DNA of 64,000 nucleotides from Thamnidium elegans (taxonomy: Eukaryota > Mucoromycota > Mucoromycetes > Mucorales > Mucoraceae). Location of the stretch: positions 434,001 to 498,000 of the forward strand of contig JAIXMG010000025.1 in assembly GCA_025201345.1 (NCBI GenBank), written 5' to 3'. Positions within the stretch are counted from its first letter, which is position 1. Every line of letters starts with the position of its first letter. The translations under genes were made by a program, and so were the position numbers. Under the pieces are notes generated by a model that saw nothing but the letters and a program-made list of their open reading frames with translations, was not told the origin of the DNA and did no database searches. Shown piece after piece: positions 20,680-32,460 of this stretch.

Positions 20680-22470
20680 AAAAACAAAATACAGTTTCTT
20701 TTAAAGCAAGAATATACATAATAAGTATTCCATTAGATAAGTATTGTATTAAGAGACTCCTAGTGGCCCAGAAGTATTTGACCTCTTGTCGCTTTATGCA
20801 CGAATAATTATTTCTGTTTTTAGCATTATTCTTATAATCGATAACTTGGTGTATCTGAGTATACGACCGTGAGCCGTGATATGTTCTCTCTGACGACAAC
20901 AAGGATCAAAAACAATAAATTTGAGAAAAAAAGACAAGGTTATTTATTACAGAACAAAGAAATTATTGAAGATAACACGGAAGTGTGCTAAACCATCCAT
21001 TTTTAGTTTTTATAAAACCATATTCATCTACTTTTTGGCTTAATTATTCTTGAAAATCTTTAGCATAATTAAAGATAATTTCTTTAATATTTTGCATCTC
21101 TACTGCAGAGGAAGTCGTTGATATAGGAGCTGATGATGATTCAACATTGTCAAGTTGCTCTTAAAGTTCCGAGAGTATTTTTTTGGCCTTCCAACAATAC
21201 TGGGTTTGGCTTATCAGTGCCTGTCGGTTAATTCTATACTTATTTTTTTCTGTCGTTATAAAGATCTTTAAAGTGGTTTTCGACAGATTGGGTTTTAAGA
21301 AAGTGTACAACTTTCGAAGCATGTGATTGCGCAGTCGGATGTCTATGAAGACATGTAGAAATCAAATAGAAGCACCGAATAAATTTGTCGTAGCAGGATT
21401 GAAAGCTTATTGATTTGACTCTTCCAGAGGCGAATTCAGCCTTAACAATAGTCTATTTAGAGAGAGAAATAGTAGATATGATTGTATTGATATGATATTT
21501 TCTACAATCCTTTGTAGAGATCTTAAAGTCTGGCAATTTTTCCTTGTAGTATGGCACAGATTATTTCAAAAAGTCCCAAAAAATAATGTCAGCTTAAGGA
21601 ATAGTTAAAAAACAGGTTCATGCTGGATTCAGCTTCAGTCACTTCCATCTCCGCCGCAACTACAAGAAAGCGTTTCTTCTGATCACGACAGTAAATTGAC
21701 CTTTGGTATGCGTAAACAGTTCTTGAATCGTTATAATATTCCCAATTAATGGTCCAGATATGTTGAGACCAGCAGGGTTAATGCCATAAAGAGAGTTCAT
21801 GATACCATTAAGAATGCACGACTAACATTTGTTTTTTCAGCTTCCTTGGTAGAGACAACCACTGATGACAATATCAATAGCCAAGTAACAACCGTAGTGA
21901 GGAACAGAGGTAGTTAACATATCATGAGAGTAAAACACCTGGGCAATAAACTCAGGAATACCCAAGTTACGATTTTGTTAAGAACCGAAAGCAGTAAAGT
22001 TAAAGTAGATAGGAAATTAACTGACCCAGGAAAACATAAACCAGTATATACACTAGACATGACAGCAGAGACCCGTCTAGTTCAAATCACCACAACCAAG
22101 GCTAGTCAATTTTAGGGATTTGAAATAGATATCGTTGTCAATACAAAAATGAGCATCACAGTTTTCGACCGATTGATAAACTGGGAGAACAAAGTAATAA
22201 GGTTCAAGTATCTTGGGTTTTTGACACTGTCGAAATATTGCTACATCAAGTCGTAACAGATCTAAGCCTAGTTATGTTCAGAGCTGCAGTACAACATCAA
22301 CACTTACCTTATAACATGGAACTGGAATAAATTTTTCTAATACGTTGTAAGCAAATTGACATTTAAAACCCCTTGAATGATCCTCTGTGACATGCTACAC
22401 TTCTCTCATTTTTTGAATGGAGTCACAAAAATTTGACTGCTAAATCTAATAAACGGGACTTTTGATAGAA
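20680..22470 (-). pseudogene. Long decayed protein-coding remnant
   Basis: The minus strand holds a series of protein-like stretches broken by stops and frameshifts. In order from about 22440 downwards: FKCQFAYNVLEKFIPVPCYK; KPKILEPYYFVLPVYQSVEN with CDAHFCIDNDIYF; EFIAQVFYSHDMLTTSVPHY; then VKAEFASGRVKSISFQSCYD with FIRCFYLISTCLHRHPT and VENHFKDLYNDRKK (about 21245-21450). The latter runs for roughly 70 codons without a stop. No start, domain or catalytic motif was recognised. The composition and number of lesions suggest an old repeat-derived or silenced gene of several hundred residues. Confidence 0.4.
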
Positions 22471-22521
22471 AAAATATTTTTCTTGGTTCTTTTTTTTAAA
22501 CTTTGAAAAAGAAAATATAGA

Positions 22522-24284
22522 ATGTCTAAACGTCAAGCTGATCAGTCTGAATTAAGAGACCAAAATAAGGCAGCTACCTTTGGTAACGGAGCTACTAGAC
22601 ATGCTACCGAGGAAAAGAATGCCATGGGTGAATTTGAAGACGCTTGGGAGGATGATATTGAAGAAGAGGAAGAAGTGATTGAAGGCGACAATTCCGATAT
22701 GGAAACTAATGAAGGAGAGGATGGTAGTTTAAACTAAAAAAAGGAAGCGAACAAAAGACGTGAATACTAATGTGTATGTTTTAATATAGGTATGGACGTA
22801 GACGAAAAGGAAGAAGAAGAGGATAATGATAAAGACTTGAAATTATATTTACCTGGTCAACCTTTGGCCGAAGGAGAAGTTTTAGAAGCTGATCAATCCG
22901 TTTATGTTATGCTTCATAACCTCGACGTCCGTCTTCCCTTCTTGAGTTTTGATATTTTAGAAGATAAGTTGGGTGAAGAAAGAAAGAATGTAAGTGTTTT
23001 ATTTTTGACAGCTTTTCAAAAAAAAAGGGGGGGGGTGTTGTGTGGATCAAAAAGTTTTTTAACTTTTTTTCCCGTAAAAAAATTAGTATCCTGCTACTGC
23101 TTATGTTGCTGCTGGTACTTCTCTTCCTGGAGATCGTAGTAACGAAGTTTTGGTTATGAAGATGTCTTCTTTGCACAAGACTCAACAAGATGGTAAAATA
23201 TACGTATAAAGTATATATACAAGAAAATATAAAAACTAACATACCTCCTTAAAAAAAAAAGATTCTGATGATGAAGATGACCCAGATGCTTTAGATGAAG
23301 ATCCTATCCTTGAATATAGATCTATTCCTCACAACGGTTGTGTTAACCGTTTAAGAGTTATGCCTCAACAATCCGAAAGAAGTATTGCTGCCACTTGGTC
23401 AGAAACCGGTAAGGTTCATGTCTGGGATTTGACAAGTGCTATGCAAAGTTTAGAAGTTCCCGGCGCACCTGCCAATTCTACACAAAAGCCTTTACATACC
23501 ATTAATAATCACGGACGTGAGGAAGGTTATGCTATGGATTGGTCTAGCCTTGAGGCTGGTCGGTAAGTAAACGTTAAGCAAATTGATTACGAGTAAAAAA
23601 ATGTGTACTAATTAAAAAAAAAAAAATAGTCTTTTAACTGGTGATAATAACGGTCGTATCTACCATTCTCTTTTAACTTCTACTGGTATGACTACTGATA
23701 ATGTTGCATTTAGAGAACATAAATCATCTGTAGAAGATCTTCAGTGGTCACCTACCGAACGTAACGTATTTGCATCTTGTTCAGCCGATCAAACAGTAAA
23801 GATTTGGGATACACGTAATAAGAAGCGTTCTGCAGTTGGTATTCATGCATCTAACTCTGATATCAATGTTATCACCTGGAATAAAAAGGCATCTTATTTG
23901 TTGGCAAGTGGTCATGATGATGGTATCTTTAGTGTTTGGGATCTTCGTACATTTAAGGGAGGAGCCTCTCAACCTACACCAGTTGCTACATTTAAATGGC
24001 ATAATGGACCCATCACATCTATTGAATGGCATCCTACTGAGGAATCTGTATTGGCTGTCTCTGGTGCTGATAATCAATTAACCCTTTGGGATTTATCTGT
24101 TGAGCCTGATACTGAACAAGAAGGTCGTTTAACAAACGAAGGTGTTGAAGTACCTCCTCAATTATTATTTGTTCATCAAGGTCAAGAAGATATTAAGGAA
24201 TTACACTTCCATAGACAAATACCTGGTTGTGTTATTAGTACAGCAAGTACTGGTTTAAACATCTTCAAAACTATCAGCATTTAG
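22522..24284 (+). CDS. RRB1: Ribosome-assembly WD40 protein Rrb1/GRWD1
   Basis: Five exons: 22522-22723, 22790-22989, 23087-23192, 23262-23562 and 23630-24284; 488 codons, 487 aa. In yeast Rrb1 is an essential nuclear chaperone of ribosomal protein uL3 (Rpl3). The N-terminus is acidic (AWEDDIEEEEEVIEGD), followed by KLYLPGQPLAEGEVLEADQS, which is diagnostic of the family, then a WD40 propeller: GKVHVWDL, DQTVKIWDTR, DGIFSVWDL and NQLTLWDLSV, with spaced SSVEDLQWSP, DINVITWN and ITSIEWHP blades. The end LHFHRQIPGCVISTA is also typical. The third intron ends in a run of ten adenines before AG. Length agrees with orthologues (446-511 aa). Confidence 0.94.
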
Positions 24285-24777
24285 ATTTTATAATCCCCCC
24301 TCCTTCCATCTTTTCTTTGTTATGTATCTTTATTTTTTTCTTATTTTTTTTTTAACATAAATATAATACATTTATTAAAATTTTATATCATTTCACTTTT
24401 TTTTTGTTGGTTTCAAAAAGGAGAAGGCTTTTTTTTCTGGGTTTTTACAGGTACCGATTTAGCAGGAGCTTTAATTCGTGAATACCTCTGTTGTGTAAAC
24501 GCTTCCAAATATTTACGATGAACTGATCGTTACACTCAATACAAAAGACCTTTATTAATATAATGTATTTGAATACTTACCGATAAAAGAAAGGATATCC
24601 CGGTTTTTAATGGAATCGAAACCAAAAAAAAAAAAGAAAGTCTCCTTTACATAATAAAAAAAAGAAAGCTTAAAATTTTTAATGTTTCTCAAATGTCTGT
24701 GGTTTATTTAAAGCTAAGCAGAAAAAGTAGAAAAAAAAAGGAAATAACCCTTTTTTTTTGTAGCTTGATCAATAATA
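24285..24777. other. Intergenic region
   Basis: 3' flank of RRB1 (AAATAAATATAATACA-type polyadenylation context near 24355-24375) and 5' flank of the GT15 gene. Homopolymer-rich; no gene recognised. Confidence 0.55.
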
Positions 24778-25962
24778 ATGTCATATCCACTGAACAGGTT
24801 AAAAATAAGGATAATACCAACGATTCTCTGTTTAGTGTTTATTTGTTACTTAATACTGGCGTATTGTACCTCACTCTATGTCACGGTGCCAGTTTATATT
24901 CCTTTACTTTCTTCTGTACCCATTTACAACAATCAATGGCAATATACACCTTCACCATTAGCTCAACCTAACCCTAATCTCAATGCAGCTTATATAACAT
25001 TGGTTGATGGGGACCGAAAGTCACTGGATAACTTGAGAATGACAGTAAGAAGTATCGAAGACAACTTTAATAAAAATTATTATTACCCCTATATCATTTT
25101 CTCAGCTGATGATTTATCGATCGAGTACAAAGAATTGGTTTCTTCGCTTGTAAAAGGAAATGTATTGTTTGAAAAGGTATCTTCGCCAGAGTATGGGTAT
25201 GCAAAATCAACTAGTTTCTTTCGATCTTTTCTTGCTACCAAACAGTTAAAGAATATAGAGGATAATACGGAAAAGTTTAGATTTAAATCAAGATTTTTGG
25301 CTGGTACCATTTACAAGTAAAGTTGTTGTTGTTTTATACTTGTTTTTATTAAAATTAACCCCAACCCCCTTATTTATTTTTGTAGTCATGAAAGTTTAAA
25401 AAATATAGATTACTTCTGGAGATTTGAACCATCAACAGAATACACTTGTCCTATTGAATTTGATCCATTTCAGTACATGCAGGATCATGGTAAACAGATA
25501 TCATTTTCGATGGCATCATTTGAACAACCAGAGACCATACCTACTTTATTCAAAAAAGTAATGCAATTTAAAGACCAACACCCTCAACTGACTACTCAAG
25601 TTAACAGTATTATGCCTAGTATGGTAGACAACGGGGATTATAACCGTTGTTTTATTTGGAATAATTTTCAAATCGCAAAGACAAGTTTCTTTCAAAGTGA
25701 AGCTTATCAAACTTATTTTAAGTTTATTGATAAACAAAACGGTATATTTTATGAACGCTGGTCCGATGCAGTTATACAATCTCTCGCAGCAGGTTTATTC
25801 TTGACAAAAGACCAAATTCATATTTGGGAAGATATTGGATATCGTTTTAATTGGTATTATAAACAATGTCCTAAGGATGATCTGATTTGGACAAAAGGTT
25901 ATTGTAAACCTTCTGAAAACTTTGAAAATAGCGAAAACAGTTGTACAGCTTATTTTAAATAA
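24778..25962 (+). CDS. Golgi alpha-1,2-mannosyltransferase, GT15 (Kre2/Mnt1/Ktr family)
   Basis: Two exons, 24778-25316 and 25386-25962; 371 aa. Type II membrane protein: cytosolic residues 1-10, membrane anchor about 11-31 (RIIPTILCLVFICYLILAY), then luminal domain. GT15 enzymes add alpha-1,2-mannose from GDP-mannose to O- and N-linked glycans. Conserved blocks: AYITLVDGDRKSLDNLRMTV, YYYPYIIFSADDLS, FWRFEPSTEYTCPIEFDPF (the W-R-x-E-P core with the catalytic-site glutamate), CFIWNNFQIAKTSFFQSEAY, GIFYERWSDAVIQS and HIWEDIGYRFNWYYKQCPKD. It converges on the MNN1-type gene with only 20 bp between stop codons, so their 3' UTRs must overlap. Confidence 0.93.
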
Positions 25963-25982
25963 TAAAACTCCTTTTTTTTTAT

Positions 25983-27722
25983 TTAAAAATGATGACCTTT
26001 GCTTTCTTTATGCTTCCAAGTACCTTGATCTATTAATTGTTGGTCTTTTTCTCGTTGGATATCAATTTTAATTGATGCTAAAGCTACAGATCTTAATCTG
26101 TTTGGTATTTCGTATATTTTATCGGTATCTTTAATACAGTGTGTTTCAAACTGCCAATCTTCACCTTCAGCATAATGTGTAAAGTTGAGGTATTCAAACG
26201 GTTGTTTGTTTTTGTTACGGTATAACCCACCATTTAACCATAATGGCAAACCAGAAGTATCTAAATGAAGTTGAACACCACATACGTATGAAGTATCTCC
26301 ATCATCACCTCCACGACCCATATTACCAATCACTGCACCATAAGATTTTATAAATGAATAAGGCGTTTGCATTATTTCATGACCAATCCAAAATGTCTAT
26401 ACGATAATGGCTATGATTAAGGGGGTTGACCTTCAAAAAAAAAAAAAGTAGTTTTTACCTCCTTATCTCCATGGATATGCTTATATACAACCTCGTCACG
26501 TTCAGTGATACCATTTAATTTACAAGTAGATAATAAACCTAATAAAGACTTTTTCTTGTTCATGACAACTACACCCGATTCTTGTTCATGAGATGAAGTG
26601 CCTTTAAACCAACGTGTTTTAGGAACCAACGGACTCATAGTAGATAAAAATGAACGTAACCAGTCAGGACCCTTTTCCCAACCAGCAAACAAGGTACGGT
26701 CATAAAAGAATAAACTCCCGGTCTTTTTATAAGCTGGGTCGTCTAATAAAAGTGCAGGGTCTTGTAAAAAGAAAACATCGGCATCCATCATGATGATTTC
26801 AGTAAATGTACTCGCCAACATGGCAAAAGGTTTCATGGCCCAGCCACCAAACCTAGTATAGTAAGTACTTACATAATCTTCTAATTTCATTAAACGAATG
26901 TTTGTAAATTCGCTGCTTAGATAATATCGCTTAGCTTGGGATAAATCGTTTTCTCGAATAAAAAAGATTTCGATGGGTAGGTCACAGTGTAAGACTTCTC
27001 GAATGGTTCGAATGGAGGAGGCGGCAAATTTAAATTGACCGTTACCTACGCACATGACAATACCTTGACCAGAGGTTTGGTTAGCGATATGAAATGCGTT
27101 TTTCCAATAGGGGTAAATCCATGGATAAAGTGTAGTCTCCAGTCTCTTGTACAAGTCCCAGGTTTCTTTGTGTTCTACTGATGGATCCATACTGGTGTTT
27201 TGAGCAATCAGTCGGTCAAAGTGCATAAATAGTGATTTAAATAGTCTTTCTGAAGCAACCATTTTTGAAAAATCTGGTTTTTCATGAGCTTCTGGGATCA
27301 CAGCTAATTGTGAAAAAACGGTTTCTCCTGCAACTGATTTAAAAAATGTCAAATCTTTTTCTGTAAATGTAATAATTATGTTAATATGTAAAAAGTTAAT
27401 GCAAACATAAGTTTTAATTTACCAGTCCATTGTAATGGAGCATGTGTTACTGCTATATCATATTTAGAAGTCAAGTAACTAATATCTTGCTGTTTAATAA
27501 CTACAGAAAAATAAATAAATATGTACGTATTATAGAATTCTGGAACTTATTTTTACCTGGTTCATCAATACTTAAATTCACAGGAACAATCTCACTTTCC
27601 AACTTGATATCATTTTGGTTACGAAATGAAGCGTTATCAAATCGTGTTGAAAACAATAGTAATAAAAAGACAATTAACAGTGTAAGTATATACCACCTCA
27701 CTGTCTTTGGCCTTGTAAGCAT
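25983..27722 (-). CDS. Golgi alpha-1,3-mannosyltransferase, MNN1 family (GT71)
   Basis: Four exons on the minus strand: 27557-27722, 27423-27500, 26459-27360 and 25983-26396; 519 aa. Membrane anchor near residues 9-27 (RWYILTLLIVFLLLLFS), luminal catalytic part after that. GIVMCVGNGQFKFAASSIRT, then PIEIFF, KPFAMLASTF, the metal-binding DxD at 274-276 (IIMMDADVFFLQDP), GWEKGPDWLR, SSHEQESGVVVMNKKK and DEVVYKHIHGDKE are typical MNN1/GT71 blocks; the final exon has FWIGHEIMQTPYSF and QLHLDTSGLPLWLNGGLYRN. MNN1 enzymes cap glycans with alpha-1,3-mannose. An ATG 45 bp further upstream (27767) is in frame, but the region between is A/T low-complexity, so 27722 is preferred. Confidence 0.92.
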
Positions 27723-28640
27723 TTTTTTTATATATAAAAGAAAAAGGGAAAAAAGGAAAAGGACCAAAAAAAAAAAAAAAGAGTTTTAATCTGATTATAA
27801 AAAATAATGTGAAACCAGCCTCTTTTTGACAAGAAATTTTAATTCACCAATAAAAAAACAACATTTTTTTTTCTGTTGTACTACAATTAAATAAGGTAGC
27901 AACCAAATATAGTGTTTCAAGATATAACTAAAAAACATTGATGATATATCTTATCAGATTCGTCGCCTAGTGTCATAATTCGATAGGATTTTTAGTCTTC
28001 AGTCAAGACCACATCACTTTACTCATAAAAAAAAAGAAAAAAAAAAAAAGAGAGAGAAATGATCATTATTATCACGGTAGGATGATGATTCACTAACCTT
28101 TTGACCAGAAGACCGCTACTTATTCTAAAACAAATAAATCAAAGATATGGCACTGTTATTTAAAGCTCATTACATTTTCGTTATACGCCAGGCTGACTGG
28201 TCCCACCTCCACTTACAAAGTTTCCGGAAAATATTGGTTGATTTAGAAATTTAAATGGTGATTGATATATACTAGCTATATATCTAACCTTTTGATTACT
28301 ATTCAAGGTCTACTTTGGATTTTATTTGACAAACTTAATTATTTACCTGTGTAATAATTAAAGTACTTATTTATTTGTGGTACAGCAGGAAAACAACTAT
28401 TTTTCCTTTTACACAAACGTCAGGCACAGATTAACACAACCAATTCAACTGTCATTGAATTCAAATCTCACTTTCGTATAAAATAACTATCCTTTTTCAA
28501 ATTATTAAAAACCATCTTATTTTAGACTTTGAACGAATTTTATAACAATATATCACTAATTGTCGCATATCTTCTACACCTGCTTTTGTCTCTCTCTCTT
28601 TCTAACTAATAAAATATAACATAATAAACACTTTTTTTAT
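27723..28640. other. Intergenic region
   Basis: 5' flank of the MNN1-type gene and AT-rich spacer. A TC-rich stretch lies near 28587-28604. No gene, RNA or clear repeat recognised. Confidence 0.5.
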
Positions 28641-28659
28641 GAAGATGGACAGGGAAACA

Positions 28660-29380
28660 TTTTTAATGAAGAGGAAAAAGTTTACGATCCGATAGAGGAT
28701 GTTTTAACACATGTCGATGATCCCAACATAGTTCTTGAAATAATAACTAGTCGACAAACTTACTTGAGCGTTAACCGCCCCAAAAAAAAATTTGCTGAAG
28801 GGTTCTCAGTTAAAAAGCAGTCGAAACTTGGTAAGTTAAAGCCATCAGTAAAGTTATACAACAATTACAGCGACTTCACCAGAGAAACGTTTATAGACCG
28901 TATACTCGAAAATCCTCAAGAGCGTGGAACTGGTGGCTAAGGTTGCAAGAGACTTAAATATTAATTACTGCATTGTGTTAAGATGGTGGAAGTATTACCA
29001 AAGGGTAGAAGAGGTTGTGTATAAAAAGTCTGAACAAAACAGTGATCCGAAAAGCTCATTTACAACTGAGCATAACGAGCTACTTGGCTGTGGGACCTTA
29101 ATAAAACGGCTGTGGGATCTTAATAAAAAGGCTGTGGGGCCTGGTTCTGATTTAATGTGCAAGATGTTATTCAATGATTCCACGGTTGTGAACTTGGTTG
29201 TGCAATCATTATTAGGTAGTGTACTTGTCTATTATAAATGTACTAGCTTTTGATACGTATAATATATTATAGATACAGACATTCCAGCAAACATTTATGC
29301 TGTAACCTCAAATGAGTGAGCGGATGATACAAGGTCTGACATCGTTTCTTGTCTTTTTGATTGTTCAGCGTTGGTGGGTA
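28660..29380 (+). pseudogene. Decayed DNA-transposase N-terminus (helix-turn-helix)
   Basis: A plus frame from about 28650 reads EEEKVYDPIEDVLTHVDDPN, ITSRQTYLSVNRPKKKF and FTRETFIDRILENPQERG, then hits a stop. The next frame (from 28924) continues as VELVAKVARDLNINYCIVLR with WWKYYQR, the usual shape of a transposase helix-turn-helix (V-A-x-x-L-x-I-N). So one small frameshift separates the two halves. Downstream is a 22-bp unit repeated nearly three times (29086-29145; GGCTGTGGGACCTTAATAAA) and then more debris (DTDIPANIYAVTSNE) with stops. No catalytic triad remains. Confidence 0.5.
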
Positions 29381-30655
29381 GTGTATTAATTGATTAAATT
29401 ACTTTATTATATTTTTGTGTATCTTTTTCTTCTTCTTTAACAATGAACATGTAATCATATTGTACTAAACAGTTATAAAAATGTAATAATGATAAGAACA
29501 TTTCTAAAGGGCAAGATAAAAAAAAAAGGAAGAACAAGCTCACTGAGATATTTTAGGCTGTTCTCAAGTCGTCCTCAGAGAGAGAGAGCATTCTGAGACA
29601 GACTGTTCATAAAAAGCGGCAAAAACGTGCTGTTGCTCGTAACATTATTTCCTTGCTGTTTAATTACAAGCTTAGTCGGTAACAAGACACGGTATGTTGC
29701 TAACCCTTCACATTTCTGCTTTTTAGTTTCATTTCTGTAACAGTAACGACGAGGTATAAAGAAAGTGATTCCTTGTTGATACCAACATTGAACTTTCTTC
29801 TCATGTATGCTATGTAACCTAATTATTTGAGTATTACAATTGTAAAGTAGATTTACTTGACTATGTGATCAAATCCATGCTTTCTGGTTTTTAATTTAGC
29901 TATGGCTGAAAAGTATCAGCGAGGTATCAGCAAATAGTTTCTTCATTTGTTACTTGTAATACATTGGAACATCCATCTTCAAAGGAAAATTGTTCAATAT
30001 TACGCTTATTATCGATTTTTCGAAACTTTGATTCTGATGGGTGTTGTCATGACAAGTGGTTATGAAAACTTGCAAATCCGCGAAGACGAGAAGAGCAGAA
30101 AGGGCAAATAAAAATTTCAGCTTTATTCACTTCTACGGTAATAGTAGCTATTATTTTATCTATGTTAGTTTAACTCCAAACGATTTTTTTTTTTTTTTTT
30201 TTCATAGGTCAAATTTTTTTGTATACATGATGGATTAAAGTTATACCTTTTCAAGTTATAGAGTTTTTAGCGTGTAGTAATAAATAAATATCTTTTAAAT
30301 ATTAATACCTTTCGTAATCGACTTGTTCATATATAATCTTTTCGTTATATTATTTTATATATACAGCATATTTTTTTTTTACAATAACTCGGACGAGCTC
30401 AAGAACTATTTACAGTATTATAACCCATCATTGTTCGTCTGTCATCCATTTAAAACACTCGCTTTACATGAGTGTTTAGGCATCACTTCTAAAAAAGGTT
30501 ATTTTAATTGTGATTGAAATAAAGTAGAACTGAAAGTCTGGAAACTATTCTTTTGCCCAGATTTCATAGTTAAAGTTAGTCATTAGGAAGATGTATTTAA
30601 TATCAAACATTGAAAACTGTTTGTTCTATATTTTTCTACTTTTTTTATAATTATT
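29381..30655. other. Gene-poor accessory DNA
   Basis: Mixed AT-rich sequence between transposon remnants. Short open frames (30056-30238 and 30323-30517, +) contain low-complexity starts and are not supported as genes. Probably old repeat debris. Confidence 0.45.
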
Positions 30656-30659
30656 AAAG

Positions 30660-31270
30660 AGTGATAGGGTCAACCCTTTTTGTTTTTCGAATTTTTTTTT
30701 CGCGGATTATTAGCGATTACTCTGGATCAAATTTATGTATCTTTATAGAAAAAATAACGGTGATAGTATACTCTTTCAGACGCTTCTAATGCACTAAAAA
30801 TCATATTATTACTAAAAAATAATGAGCGAGCAATTACTGTTTAAAGGCCTTTCTTTACTTGACACTTTAGCTAAGCGGACGTTAAGCTGGCGTTTTATTA
30901 AAAGCGTATTTACTCTCTCAGTTTTGGATGTAGCACTTTTATTTATAAATGGATAAAATGAACTATTAAAGATATTTAATCTTTGTTATATTTAATAATA
31001 GTAGTAGCAAACTGAATTCGATGTAATCACGAAAATAAAGCAAATAGGTGAGCGCACGTGATAAAAAAAGTAATTTTTAAACAGTGATCACTCTTTCGAT
31101 TTTTGCAATAGAAATATAAATTAAAATGGATTAGAAGCGTATGAAAAAGTTCTTTATTGTCAATGATTTGCCCATAACAAAAGACAAAGTGGATCCAGAG
31201 AAATTGCAAATCATCCGTGATTTTTGGCCAAAAAACAAAAGGGGTTGACCCCCAAAAATGAAAAACGAAA
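30660..31270. repeat. Fold-back element with long diverged inverted arms
   Basis: The left arm (about 30660-30870) and the reverse complement of the right arm (about 31040-31270) share an ordered series of words: GGGTCAACCCTTTTTGTTTT against GGGTCAACCCCTTTTGTTTT; then CTCTGGATC; then ACGCTTCTAATGCAC against ACGCTTCTAATCCAT; then ACTGTTTAAA. The arms are perhaps 65-75 percent identical and about 200 bp long with a spacer of about 170 bp. No coding capacity. This fits an old MITE or fold-back transposon. Confidence 0.55.
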
Positions 31271-32238
31271 AAAAAAAACAAAAAAGTACGTTTTTAATTT
31301 TTTTTAATCAAAGATATATTTAAAACAACTATTTTGTATTATACAACTTGGGTCCAAAAAGCTTTTTCTGTTTTTTAATAAATTAAGAACCATTATTTGT
31401 TATAGCTGGTAAAATTAGCAGTGGTTTCTTATGTGAGCGATTTTTTAAGCTGCGATACCGCAATGATTATCACGCCACAATTGCTCTCTTCTTTCAATTA
31501 CTTTGCTCTTGTCCCTTTGGAGTGTTTTATTGTTACTACGTTTTTATAACTGATTTGGATAATATGGCACATTTCGTTGCTACATGCTCAATGTCAAAAG
31601 AAAAAACAAAATACATAAATAAAATAAAAATACATGTCGCAAGTGGTGGATAAAATTAAGAAAAGAAAAGGAAAGTAAAAGTAAAAGTAAAAGTAAAAGA
31701 AAGAAAGAAAGAAAGATATAAAAGAAAGGTGTAAAAGGAATTGTATTTGCATTTGTTTGAGTTTTAAAATAGGGATCGTTGTAGTACAAAGAAAATGCAA
31801 CTGTCAATTACAGAGTATAATAACAAAAAGATAATTAAAAGAATATAAACTATAAGGCCGTATCCGAGAGAAGTACACATTATACTTTTTTATTAAATAA
31901 AAGATAATAAAATGAGAAGATCCAGCACCTCATTTACATGTACGCATTGCATAATTATAACTGTCAAGTATTATGCCAAATGTTAAACCAAATAAGCCAA
32001 ACGTATTATATTTTACTATAAAAATAACAGTAAGCTTTATTAAGAATGTTGCGGATAGATTATTAAAAGGAAGAAAAAAAAACATTAAGGTAATGTTTAC
32101 ATTTAATGAGAATCAGGGCAGACATTATCTTTCCCTTTTTAAGAAGTCTTCTCCTTTTTTATAATGCCTTCTCTTTTTTTTTATAATGCATTCTCTTTTT
32201 TTAAGACATTCTTTTTTAAAACGCTTTCTTATTCTCTT
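31271..32238. other. Intergenic DNA
   Basis: AT-rich; a GTAAAA/GAAA purine repeat lies near 31676-31710. No gene recognised. Confidence 0.45.
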
Positions 32239-32302
32239 TAAGACACTCATTTTTAGGACACTCATTTTTAAAGACACTCATTTTTAAAGACACTCATTTT
32301 TA
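32239..32302. repeat. Short tandem repeat of an AAAGACACTCATTTTT unit
   Basis: Four direct copies of a unit of about 16-18 bp (AAAGACACTCATTTTT and close variants). Upstream sequence from about 32160 (TTATAATGCATTCTCTTTTT, AAGACATTCTTTTTT) looks like older, more diverged copies of the same array. Confidence 0.7.
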
Positions 32303-32460
32303 TTTATAGCTTTTTTTTTCGTTTTTTTTTTTTTTTTTTGGCCCTTTGGGTTGGGTTGCTAAATAAGAAAAAGTTAGAAATCAACTCTTTTTTATTTGCA
32401 GCAGAATGTTTTTATGATACTTTCCTTCTCTCCTCGTATCACTCCAACTTTCTACCAGCC

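Noticed and set aside
23781..24077. 98-codon minus-strand frame
   Set aside because: Shadow of the RRB1 WD40 exon on the opposite strand.
31580..31807. Two overlapping Phe/Leu-rich frames (-) resembling small membrane proteins
   Set aside because: They are the complement of a GTAAAA/GAAA purine repeat; composition is forced by the repeat.
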